Of a stretch of 6,923 nt of DNA, positions 1 to 5,058 are shown piece by piece. Position 1 is the stretch's first letter. Each line of letters opens with the position of its first letter. Source of the stretch: Desulfobulbus sp. (lineage in GTDB: Bacteria; Pseudomonadota; Gammaproteobacteria; Burkholderiales; Rhodocyclaceae); contig WQUQ01000067.1 in assembly GCA_009782025.1 (NCBI GenBank), positions 1 through 6,923 of the forward strand, written 5' to 3'. The translations under genes were made by a program, and so were the position numbers. Below the pieces are notes generated by a model, which saw nothing but the letters and a program-made list of their open reading frames with translations, ran no database searches and was not told the origin of the DNA.

Positions 1-404
1 GGAATGACGCCGAAATATTGCCGGAAGTTGTTTTCCGCCTCGCCCGGTTCGACGCGCTCGCTGGGACGCGCCGGTTTGGTCGCGCCCGGCCGGGGATAGA
101 CGGCATCGAGCGCGGCCTGGAATTCGAGCGCCGCGCCTTCGCCGCGCAGGCTGGAAAGGAGAATCAGGCCAGCCGCCGCTTCTTTCAGGGGCAGGCCGAG
201 GCGGGCGGCGCGCTCAAGCTCGCGGCGGGCCAGCGCGGCATAGCCCTTGTTGATGGCCGCGACGGCGACGAACAGGCTTTTCAGCCTGGCCGGAATGGCG
301 CCGTCCAGTTCGACGATTTCACGAAACAGCGCATAGCCCGAAACGGTGTAAGGAGCGATCTCGCACAGGAGATCGGATTCAAGCAGGGGATTCATATTTT
401 CCAT
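1..404 (-). CDS. Carboxymuconolactone decarboxylase (CMD/AhpD-like) family protein, 3' end outside the window
   Basis: The reading frame is open from the ATG at 404 to the left edge, giving 134 visible residues; the C-terminus lies outside. GAGG seven bases before the ATG supports this start (a second Met at residue 4 is less well placed). Residues about 18-90 resemble a CMD helical domain: an amphipathic stretch at 38-52 (ARLKSLFVAVAAINK), then RELERAARLGLPLKEA and a Leu-rich helix ending in RGEG. By alignment from memory, the family's CxxCxxxH site maps to Y55, L58 and E62, so no redox cysteines or catalytic histidine remain; the only cysteine is C14. After a Pro-rich linker (104-118), residues about 123-134 (AENNFRQYFGVI) look like the start of a second CMD-like domain, so the full protein may be a two-domain form with a degenerate N-terminal copy. 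It follows the cytochrome gene in the same direction after 228 bases, so co-transcription is uncertain. The family assignment is fair; the function is unknown. Confidence 0.72.
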   Translation of the reverse strand, partial: MENMNPLLESDLLCEIAPYTVSGYALFREIVELDGAIPARLKSLFVAVAAINKGYAALARRELERAARLGLPLKEAAAGLILLSSLRGEGAALEFQAALDAVYPRPGATKPARPSERVEPGEAENNFRQYFGVI

Positions 405-493
405 TCGATAGCCTCGTGAATTGCCCCAAGCCAGAGCCTGGGGTTTCTTCGCCACAGATACGGGACGCCTCGGCCCCGCCAACGCCCGTCGTT

Positions 494-511
494 CCCGTCA
501 TGCATGACCGG
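494..511. promoter_or_regulatory. Palindrome upstream of the CMD-family gene, possible operator
   Basis: GTCATGCATGAC (497-508) is a perfect 12-base palindrome. After one mismatch (496/509) it extends by two more pairs to 494-511. It lies about 90 bases upstream of the leftward gene starting at 404, in a stretch with no convincing coding sequence. It could be a protein-binding site for that gene's promoter, but I see no clear -35/-10 pair next to it, and short palindromes occur by chance. Confidence 0.22.
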
Positions 512-611
512 GTTCGCGCTCGATCCCTGGTCAATTCACTTAGTCCAACTGACTTCATCGGGCCAACGGCGTGGCCATGAGTCTTTGAAGAAAATTGCAA
601 AAATAAATTGG

Positions 612-648
612 CTTGAGGGGCGACCAGCAGAATCACTTCTGACTCAAG
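612..648 (-). terminator. Possible weak terminator or 3' hairpin after the cytochrome c gene
   Basis: Two nested inverted repeats straddle the cytochrome stop codon: CTTGAG/CTCAAG (612-617 with 643-648) and, inside it, CAGAA/TTCTG (628-632 with 637-641) around a four-base loop containing the stop. Read leftwards, the structure is followed by an AT-rich stretch with a run of five T at 599-603. The stems are short and the outer loop is asymmetric, so this would be a weak intrinsic terminator at best. Confidence 0.25.
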
Positions 649-971
649 ACCCAGGCGACGAGCGCCTGTGCTTCATCCTCGCTGACCTTGGCCCTGGCGC
701 CTGTGCCAGGCATGGGGTTGGCCCCCCAATGGCCGACGCCTCCCTCGCGGACCTTCTGCACGAGCATCGTTTCCACATTGGCCATGCCATTGTACTTCTT
801 GGCGATGTCCCGGAAGGACGGCGCCTTCGGCATGTCTTTATCCACCGCGTGACAGCTCATGCATTCCTTCGTCTTGGCCAGTTCCGGCACCGCGTCGGCC
901 GCCTGTGCCAGCGACAGGCCGAAAGCCGCCGCCAATCCGCCCATGACATGAATCAGTTTACAAACCTTCAT
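633..971 (-). CDS. Periplasmic class I c-type cytochrome (c551/c552/c8-like), 112 residues
   Basis: Small monohaem electron carrier of the periplasm. The ATG at 971 has AAAGGAG eight bases upstream and is followed at once by a signal peptide: basic MKVCK, a hydrophobic core at residues 8-22, and an AQA cleavage site around 22-25. The in-frame Met at 1040 is rejected because it puts 23 polar residues ahead of the signal and lacks a ribosome site. The haem motif is CMSCH (37-41), with C37 and C40 for thioether bonds and H41 as axial ligand. M87 in HWGANPMPG is the expected sixth ligand. The C-terminal helix SEDEAQALVAWVLSQK is typical of the fold. The mature protein of about 88 residues fits the c551/c552 size. 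Such proteins pass electrons between quinol- or substrate-oxidising enzymes and terminal reductases or oxidases; the partner is not visible. Its promoter mirrors that of the dehydrogenase operon, which suggests shared regulation. Confidence 0.93.
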   Translation of the reverse strand: MKVCKLIHVMGGLAAAFGLSLAQAADAVPELAKTKECMSCHAVDKDMPKAPSFRDIAKKYNGMANVETMLVQKVREGGVGHWGANPMPGTGARAKVSEDEAQALVAWVLSQK

Positions 972-1064
972 TTGATGATCTCCTTTGTGTTGGAATGCAG
1001 GCCAGAACGGAGCGTGTGGAACCCCGGCCTCAAGTCTCATATGCTGTATCAGCGCCCCGCGAAA

Positions 1065-1093
1065 ATAATATCGACCGACCGGACGGGCGTCAA
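1065..1093 (-). promoter_or_regulatory. Sigma70-type promoter of the cytochrome c gene
   Basis: Read leftwards: -35 TTGACG (1088-1093, five of six consensus bases), a 17-base spacer (1071-1087) and -10 TATTAT (1065-1070, five of six). This is the best promoter match I see in the window. The predicted start is near 1058, giving a leader of roughly 87 bases to the ATG at 971. The spacer is filled by an operator-like palindrome, so repression by blocking RNA polymerase is the likely control. Confidence 0.68.
1071..1090. promoter_or_regulatory. Operator-like palindrome, left copy (cytochrome side)
   Basis: CCGACCGGACGG (1075-1086) is a 12-base palindrome with one mismatched pair. Its left ten bases, TCGACCGACC (1071-1080), are the exact reverse complement of the right ten bases of the other copy (1165-1174). 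The two sites together imply an ideal 20-base operator, TCGACCGACCGGTCGGTCGA. It lies between -35 and -10 of the leftward promoter. Size, symmetry and position fit a TetR-family repressor; the regulator itself is not in the window. Confidence 0.6.
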
Positions 1094-1123
1094 TTGATTT
1101 TTCACCGGCGCGAGTCCTGCTTT

Positions 1124-1141
1124 GTCAACAGGCATGTTGAC
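1124..1141. promoter_or_regulatory. Second inverted repeat between the divergent promoters
   Basis: GTCAACA (1124-1130) and TGTTGAC (1135-1141) form a perfect seven-base inverted repeat around GGCA. The centre is about 55 bases upstream of the predicted rightward transcription start, a position typical of activator sites. The sequence differs from the two operator copies, so a second regulator is possible. TTGAC also recurs directly at 1137-1141, 1146-1150 and 1152-1156, the last being part of the rightward -35. Confidence 0.4.
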
Positions 1142-1151
1142 TTGATTGACG

Positions 1152-1181
1152 TTGACACCCGACCGGTCGGTCGATTACCCT
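1152..1181 (+). promoter_or_regulatory. Promoter of the acyl-CoA dehydrogenase operon
   Basis: TTGACA (1152-1157) is a perfect -35. The -10 is poor: TACCCT (1176-1181, 18-base spacer) matches three of six positions, and the position mirroring the cytochrome promoter (1175-1180, TTACCC) is worse. The -35 and spacer are nearly identical to the leftward promoter, so this is probably the working promoter but weaker, or dependent on an activator. The predicted start near 1188 leaves a leader of about 150 bases before the ATG at 1336. Confidence 0.52.
1155..1174. promoter_or_regulatory. Operator-like palindrome, right copy (dehydrogenase side)
   Basis: CCGACCGGTCGG (1159-1170) is a perfect 12-base palindrome lying between the -35 and -10 of the rightward promoter. 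Its right half, GGTCGGTCGA (1165-1174), matches the opposite half of the left copy exactly. The centres of the copies (1080/1081 and 1164/1165) are 84 bp apart. The placement predicts repression of the operon by the same factor that controls the cytochrome gene. Confidence 0.62.
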
Positions 1182-1335
1182 GTGCCTCGACAGCAAAGCG
1201 TCTGCTTGGGTGTTGTTGTGGGTGTTGTCGATTGGCTGCGGGTCGAGCGCCAGCTTCGAGCTTCAGCCTGGGGCGGTTTGCGTGATCGGGGAAACGCGCT
1301 GCGACATGGCGATCAATTGAATGAGGATTTCTTAA
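1182..1335 (+). other. Untranslated leader of the acyl-CoA dehydrogenase operon
   Basis: About 150 bases lie between the predicted transcription start and the first gene. I see no convincing small gene, riboswitch or terminator here. The only repeat is GGGTGTTGT at 1208-1216 and again at 1220-1228, a 12-base period. The leader ends with GAGGA (1323-1327), eight bases before the ATG at 1336, which is the ribosome site of the first dehydrogenase. Confidence 0.4.
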
Positions 1336-2595
1336 ATGCATTTTGAACAATCGAAGAAGTCAATCGAGTGGATGGAGCGCGTTCGCAGCTTCATGGATGA
1401 ATACATCTATCCGGCCATCCCGATCTATCACGAGCAAGCTGCAAAGATGGATCGCTGGAAGGAGACGCCGGCAATTTTCGAAGAGCTGAAAGCCAAGGCC
1501 AAGGCAGCGGGGCTGTGGAATATCTTCATGCCGCCTTCCGATCATGACGACGAGTTTTTCACCAGCGTCGGCCTGACCAATGTCGAATACGCGCCGATTG
1601 CCGAACTGATGGGCCGGGTGTCGTTCGCCTCCGAGGTGTTCAACTGCATGGCCCCGGATACCGGCAATTTCGAGGTGCTGCACCGTTACGGCACGGCCGA
1701 TCAGAAGCGCAGGTTCATGCTGCCGCTGATGAACGGCGAGATCCGCTCGGCCTTCCTGATGACCGAGCCGGCCGTCGCCTCGTCGGACGCCCGCAACATC
1801 CGCACCGAAATTCGCCGCGATGGCGATGAATACGTCATCAACGGCCGCAAATGGTGGTCATCTGGCGCCGGGCACCCGCATTGCGGCTTTTTCATCGTCA
1901 TGGGCAAGACCGATCCCAAGGCGGAAACCTACCGCCAGCAGTCGATGATTCTCGTCCCGGTCGGAACAAAGGGCGTCACGATCGTGCGCCATCTCGATGT
2001 CTTTGGCTTCGATCATGCACCGCACGGTCACTTTGAAGTCATTCTCGACAACGTTCGCGTGCCGGCCGAGAACCTGATTCTCGGCGAGGGGCGCGGCTTC
2101 GAGATCGCCCAGGGCCGCCTCGGGCCGGGCCGCATTCACCATGCCATGCGCACCATCTCTTCAGCCGAAGTGGCGCTGGAAAAGATGTGCGTGCGCCTGA
2201 TGTCGCGCGAAGCCTTCGGCAAGCGCATTCACGAGCATTCGGTGTGGGAGGAGCGCGTCGCCGAGGCCCGCATCAATATCGAAATGGTGCGTCTGTTGTG
2301 CCTCAAGGCGGCCTACATGATGGACACGGTCGGCAACAAGGTGGCGCGCAACGAAATCGCCATGATTAAAGTCATCGCTCCGCGCGTGGCCCTGAAAATC
2401 ATCGACGACGCCATCCAGGCCCACGGCGGCGGCGGCGTGTCGCAGGATTTCGGACTGGCCGAACTGTATGCCAACACCCGTATCGTGCGCCTCACCGACG
2501 GCCCCGACGAGGTGCATTGCCGAACGGTTGCCCGCCTCGAATGGAAGAAATACGAAGGGCGTCAGTACGCCGACATCAAGGCTTACTCGAAGTAA
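1336..2595 (+). CDS. Acyl-CoA dehydrogenase, FadE2/ACAD10-11-like
   Basis: A 419-residue FAD enzyme expected to form the alpha,beta double bond in an acyl-CoA and pass electrons to electron-transfer flavoprotein in the cytoplasm. An N-terminal helical domain (about 1-135) is followed by the beta domain with the flavin/substrate motif [10 protein letters not shown] (142-151) and KWWSSGA (172-178), then the C-terminal helical domain with [18 protein letters not shown] (293-310) and [10 protein letters not shown] (361-370). This wording ([26 protein letters not shown]) is that of the FadE2/ACAD10-ACAD11 branch, not the MCAD branch. By alignment the catalytic base position of MCAD (Glu of YEGT) holds D388 in LTDGPDEVH. 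Human ACAD10/11 carry an extra aminoglycoside-phosphotransferase-like kinase domain; this protein has the dehydrogenase part only. It is the first gene of the rightward operon and is separated from the next by a repeat-bearing spacer. The substrate is unknown. GAGGA eight bases upstream supports the start. Confidence 0.92.
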   Translation: MHFEQSKKSIEWMERVRSFMDEYIYPAIPIYHEQAAKMDRWKETPAIFEELKAKAKAAGLWNIFMPPSDHDDEFFTSVGLTNVEYAPIAELMGRVSFASEVFNCMAPDTGNFEVLHRYGTADQKRRFMLPLMNGEIRSAFLMTEPAVASSDARNIRTEIRRDGDEYVINGRKWWSSGAGHPHCGFFIVMGKTDPKAETYRQQSMILVPVGTKGVTIVRHLDVFGFDHAPHGHFEVILDNVRVPAENLILGEGRGFEIAQGRLGPGRIHHAMRTISSAEVALEKMCVRLMSREAFGKRIHEHSVWEERVAEARINIEMVRLLCLKAAYMMDTVGNKVARNEIAMIKVIAPRVALKIIDDAIQAHGGGGVSQDFGLAELYANTRIVRLTDGPDEVHCRTVARLEWKKYEGRQYADIKAYSK

Positions 2596-2641
2596 GGCAG
2601 GGGGCGGCGTCGGCGATTGCCGCCTGCTCGCCCCGCGGATT

Positions 2642-2736
2642 TCCCCTCCCTCGCCCCTTGGTGGGGGAGGGGGCGCGGCAGTACAAGCGGTGTGGCCCTC
2701 TCCCCCGGCCCCTCTTCCGCAAGCAAGCGAGGGGAG
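2642..2736. repeat. GC-rich intergenic repeat elements with hairpin potential
   Basis: The spacer between the first and second dehydrogenase genes holds two C-rich/G-rich inverted repeats. The first pairs CCCCTCCC (2643-2650) with GGGAGGGG (2665-2672). The second pairs CCCCTC (2709-2714) with GAGGGG (2729-2734) around CCGCAAGC-type loop sequence. This is the form of the small extragenic elements common in GC-rich proteobacterial genomes, whose translations read like PLPRPLVGEG. The stems are followed by no T-run, so they are not obvious terminators, but they could shape mRNA decay or polarity between the genes. Copy number elsewhere in the genome cannot be judged here. Confidence 0.62.
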
Positions 2737-2785
2737 ATCCAGATGGTAGTATCCGCGAGACAAACCCAAGCACAGGGTCATGAAC

Positions 2786-3988
2786 ATGGATGAATCGATA
2801 TTGCAAGCCCGCGAGCGGGCCGACAAGCTGAAGCAGGATGTCGTCCGCTTCTGCGAGCGCGAAATGCCCGCCGACCTGCTCGCCAAATCCCGCCGCCATC
2901 AGGTGCTCGGCAAGGACGACTATGTCCGCTGGTTGCGCCTGCTCAATGACAAGGGCTGGGCCATCGCCCACTGGCCGCGGGAGCATGGCGGGCAGGGCTG
3001 GTCGCCGCTGGAGCGTTTCGCTTTCGAGGATCAACTGGCGCGCCTGGGCTGCCCCTGGGTCATCCCCTTCGGCGTCAAGTATGTCGGGCCGGTCATCTAC
3101 ACCTACGGCTCGGAAGCCCAGAAAAAGCATTTTCTGCCGCGCATTGCGACGACCGAGGATTTCTGGGCGCAGGGCTATTCAGAGCCGGAAGCGGGTTCCG
3201 ATCTGGCCGGATTGCGCACTCAGGCTCTACGCGACGGCGATCATTACGTGGTCAATGGCCAGAAAGTGTGGACGACCTATGCCCAGTGGGCCGACTGGCT
3301 GTTCTGCCTGGTGCGCACCGACCGCGAGGCGCGCCCGCAAAGCGGCATTTCCTTTCTGCTCATCGACATGACGAGTCCGGGCGTCACCGTCAAGCCGATT
3401 CCGACCATGGATGGCTATGTCCACGTCAATGAAGTGTGGCTGGAAAATGTGCGGGTGCCGGTCGAGAACCTGGTGGGCAAGGAAGGCGCCGGCTGGACCT
3501 ACGCCAAGTTCCTGCTCAAGAACGAGAGAACCGCCGGGGCCATCGTCGGCATGGCCTGGCATGCGCTGCACCGCCTGAAGGAACTGGCGGCGGAGCGCGG
3601 GCCGGGCGGGACCCGCCCGCTCGACCAACCGCTGTTGCGCAACCGCATCGGCGAGTACGAACTCGCCTTCCTGGCGCTGGAAGAAGCCGCCTATCAGGCC
3701 GTCGAAGCCATGATGGACGGCACGGAAACCGGCGGCGAAGCCTCCCTGATAAAGATTCGCGGCACCGAGCTGTATCAGGAAATCGCCCAATCCTGCGTCG
3801 AAGTCCTGGGGCCGGCGGGCATCGCCTACGACACGCTGGCGCTGCACAGCGGCGGTTTGCCGCCGCTCGGCCCGGATGATGCTGGCGGCATTCTCAAGGA
3901 TCATTTCTACAACCGGGCGGCGACCATCTTCGGCGGGGCGTCCGAAATCCAACGCAACATCATCGCCAAGGGGGTTCTGGGGCTATGA
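2786..3988 (+). CDS. Acyl-CoA dehydrogenase, large/catalytic-type subunit (PimC- or steroid FadE-like)
   Basis: A 400-residue FAD acyl-CoA dehydrogenase. I prefer the ATG at 2786 to the in-frame ATG at 2780: the only ribosome-site candidate, AGGG (2774-2777), is eight bases from 2786 but two from 2780. Numbering here counts from 2780. The N-terminal helical domain has WPREHGGQGWSPLE (65-78); QGYSEPEAGSDLAGLR (131-146) binds flavin and substrate; KVWTTYAQWADW (162-173) follows; FGGASEIQRNIIAKGVLGL closes the protein. The MCAD catalytic position is Gly in FGGASEIQR, while KNERTAG supplies E249 at the place used by long-chain and isovaleryl-CoA dehydrogenases, so this subunit looks active. The form matches the large partner of two-gene dehydrogenases for pimeloyl-CoA or steroid side chains. 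It overlaps the next gene by ATGA, implying translational coupling with that small-type partner. The substrate is not determined. Confidence 0.92.
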   Translation: MDESILQARERADKLKQDVVRFCEREMPADLLAKSRRHQVLGKDDYVRWLRLLNDKGWAIAHWPREHGGQGWSPLERFAFEDQLARLGCPWVIPFGVKYVGPVIYTYGSEAQKKHFLPRIATTEDFWAQGYSEPEAGSDLAGLRTQALRDGDHYVVNGQKVWTTYAQWADWLFCLVRTDREARPQSGISFLLIDMTSPGVTVKPIPTMDGYVHVNEVWLENVRVPVENLVGKEGAGWTYAKFLLKNERTAGAIVGMAWHALHRLKELAAERGPGGTRPLDQPLLRNRIGEYELAFLALEEAAYQAVEAMMDGTETGGEASLIKIRGTELYQEIAQSCVEVLGPAGIAYDTLALHSGGLPPLGPDDAGGILKDHFYNRAATIFGGASEIQRNIIAKGVLGL

Positions 3989-5055
3989 GCGCCGATCTGG
4001 AAATGATTGCCATGTTGAGCGAGAGCGCCCGGCGCTACGCCGCCGATCGCTACGACTTTCTCCAGCGCCATGCGGTTCTCGGCGAGCCGCGCGGCTATAG
4101 CGGGGCCGCCTGGCGGGACTACGCCGAACTCGGCTGGCTCTCCCTGTGCCTGCCGGAAAGCGAGGGCGGGCTGGAGGCCGACGCGCTGGCGGTCGGGACG
4201 GTGATGGAGGTGGTGGGCAGCCATCTGCTGATGGAGCCGGTGCTCGCCAGCGCCGTCGTCGGCGCCAGCCTGGTGACCCGGCAGGCCAGCGCCGAGCAGC
4301 AGGCGCGCCTGTTGCCGGCCCTGGCCGATGGCTCCCTGAAGCTGGCCCTTGCTGCCGAGGAATGCGCATGGCGCAACGGCAAGTTGAGCGGCGCGGCGGC
4401 GGGCGTGCTGCACGGCGATGTCGCCAACCGCTTCATCGTCGGCGCCCGCGATGCCGATGGCGGCTTCGGGCTGTATCTGGTGGCTGCGGATTCGCCCCAG
4501 GTCAGCCGCAAATCCTATCGCCTGGTCGATGGGCGCGGCGCGGCCAGCGCGCGTTTCGACAACGCCGAGGCGGAACGCCTGGGCGATGACGGAAGCGCCG
4601 AGGCGGCCCTCGCGGCGGTATGCGACGAGGCGGTGGCGGCGCTGTGCGCCGAAGCCAACGGCATCGTCAAGATCCTGGTCGCCACGACCTGCGACTATCT
4701 GAAGGTGCGCCGGCAGTTCGGCCGGCCGATTGGCGACAATCAGGCGCTGCAACACCGGGCGGCCGACATGTACCTGCTCCAGCAGGAAGTCGCCGCGCTG
4801 ACCAGGGCGGCGCAGCGCGCCCTCGGCCAGCCGGCGGCAGAGCGGGCGCGCATCGTCAGCGGCGCCAGGGCCTACATCGCCAACGCCGCCCGGCATGTCG
4901 CCAACGAGGCCGTGCAGATGCACGGCGGCCTGGGGGTTACGGAAGAACTCAATGTCAGTCATTATTTCCGGCGGCTGATGGTCAATGCGGCGCTGTTCGG
5001 CAGCCGCGACCAGCACTTCGTCCGCTTTGTGGACGCCACCCTGTCCAAGGAATGA
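3985..5055 (+). CDS. Acyl-CoA dehydrogenase-like, small/partner-type subunit (PimD-like)
   Basis: A 356-residue member of the acyl-CoA dehydrogenase fold, shorter than the usual 380-400. The N-terminal domain carries WLSLCLPESEGGLEADALAV (51-70). The middle domain is eroded: where active members have a TEP-GSD-type flavin motif, this one reads LALAAEECAWRNGKLSG (120-136). The C-terminal domain is well kept, with YLKVRRQFGRPIGDNQALQHR (238-258), whose RQFGR usually reaches FAD in the neighbouring subunit, and QMHGGLGVTEELNVSHYFRR (311-330). No glutamate is seen at the MCAD catalytic position (GSRDQHF). This pattern is that of the non-catalytic or FAD-sharing partner in alpha2beta2 acyl-CoA dehydrogenases, so it most likely forms a complex with the gene just upstream, whose stop it overlaps by four bases. 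The partnership is inferred from context and family precedent. Confidence 0.86.
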   Translation: MSADLEMIAMLSESARRYAADRYDFLQRHAVLGEPRGYSGAAWRDYAELGWLSLCLPESEGGLEADALAVGTVMEVVGSHLLMEPVLASAVVGASLVTRQASAEQQARLLPALADGSLKLALAAEECAWRNGKLSGAAAGVLHGDVANRFIVGARDADGGFGLYLVAADSPQVSRKSYRLVDGRGAASARFDNAEAERLGDDGSAEAALAAVCDEAVAALCAEANGIVKILVATTCDYLKVRRQFGRPIGDNQALQHRAADMYLLQQEVAALTRAAQRALGQPAAERARIVSGARAYIANAARHVANEAVQMHGGLGVTEELNVSHYFRRLMVNAALFGSRDQHFVRFVDATLSKE

Positions 5056-5058
5056 AAG

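Noticed and set aside
424..446. CCCCA/TGGGG hairpin followed by TTT as a rightward terminator
   Set aside because: The stem is five pairs plus two inner pairs, the T-run is only three, and no rightward gene lies upstream. In the leftward direction it falls in the leader of the CMD-family gene, with no run of T after it.
972..1040. In-frame N-terminal extension of the cytochrome c starting at 1040
   Set aside because: It adds 23 residues before a good signal peptide and has no ribosome site, whereas the ATG at 971 has AAAGGAG at ideal spacing.
504..1097. Rightward 197-codon open frame over the cytochrome c gene
   Set aside because: It is antisense to a cytochrome with a signal peptide, haem motif and ribosome site. 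No ribosome site or domain supports it.
2161..2886. Leftward 241-codon open frame over the end of the first dehydrogenase and the spacer
   Set aside because: It is a shadow frame. Its PPPPPRGEGGE-like stretch is the translation of the GC-rich repeat, and no family motif is present.
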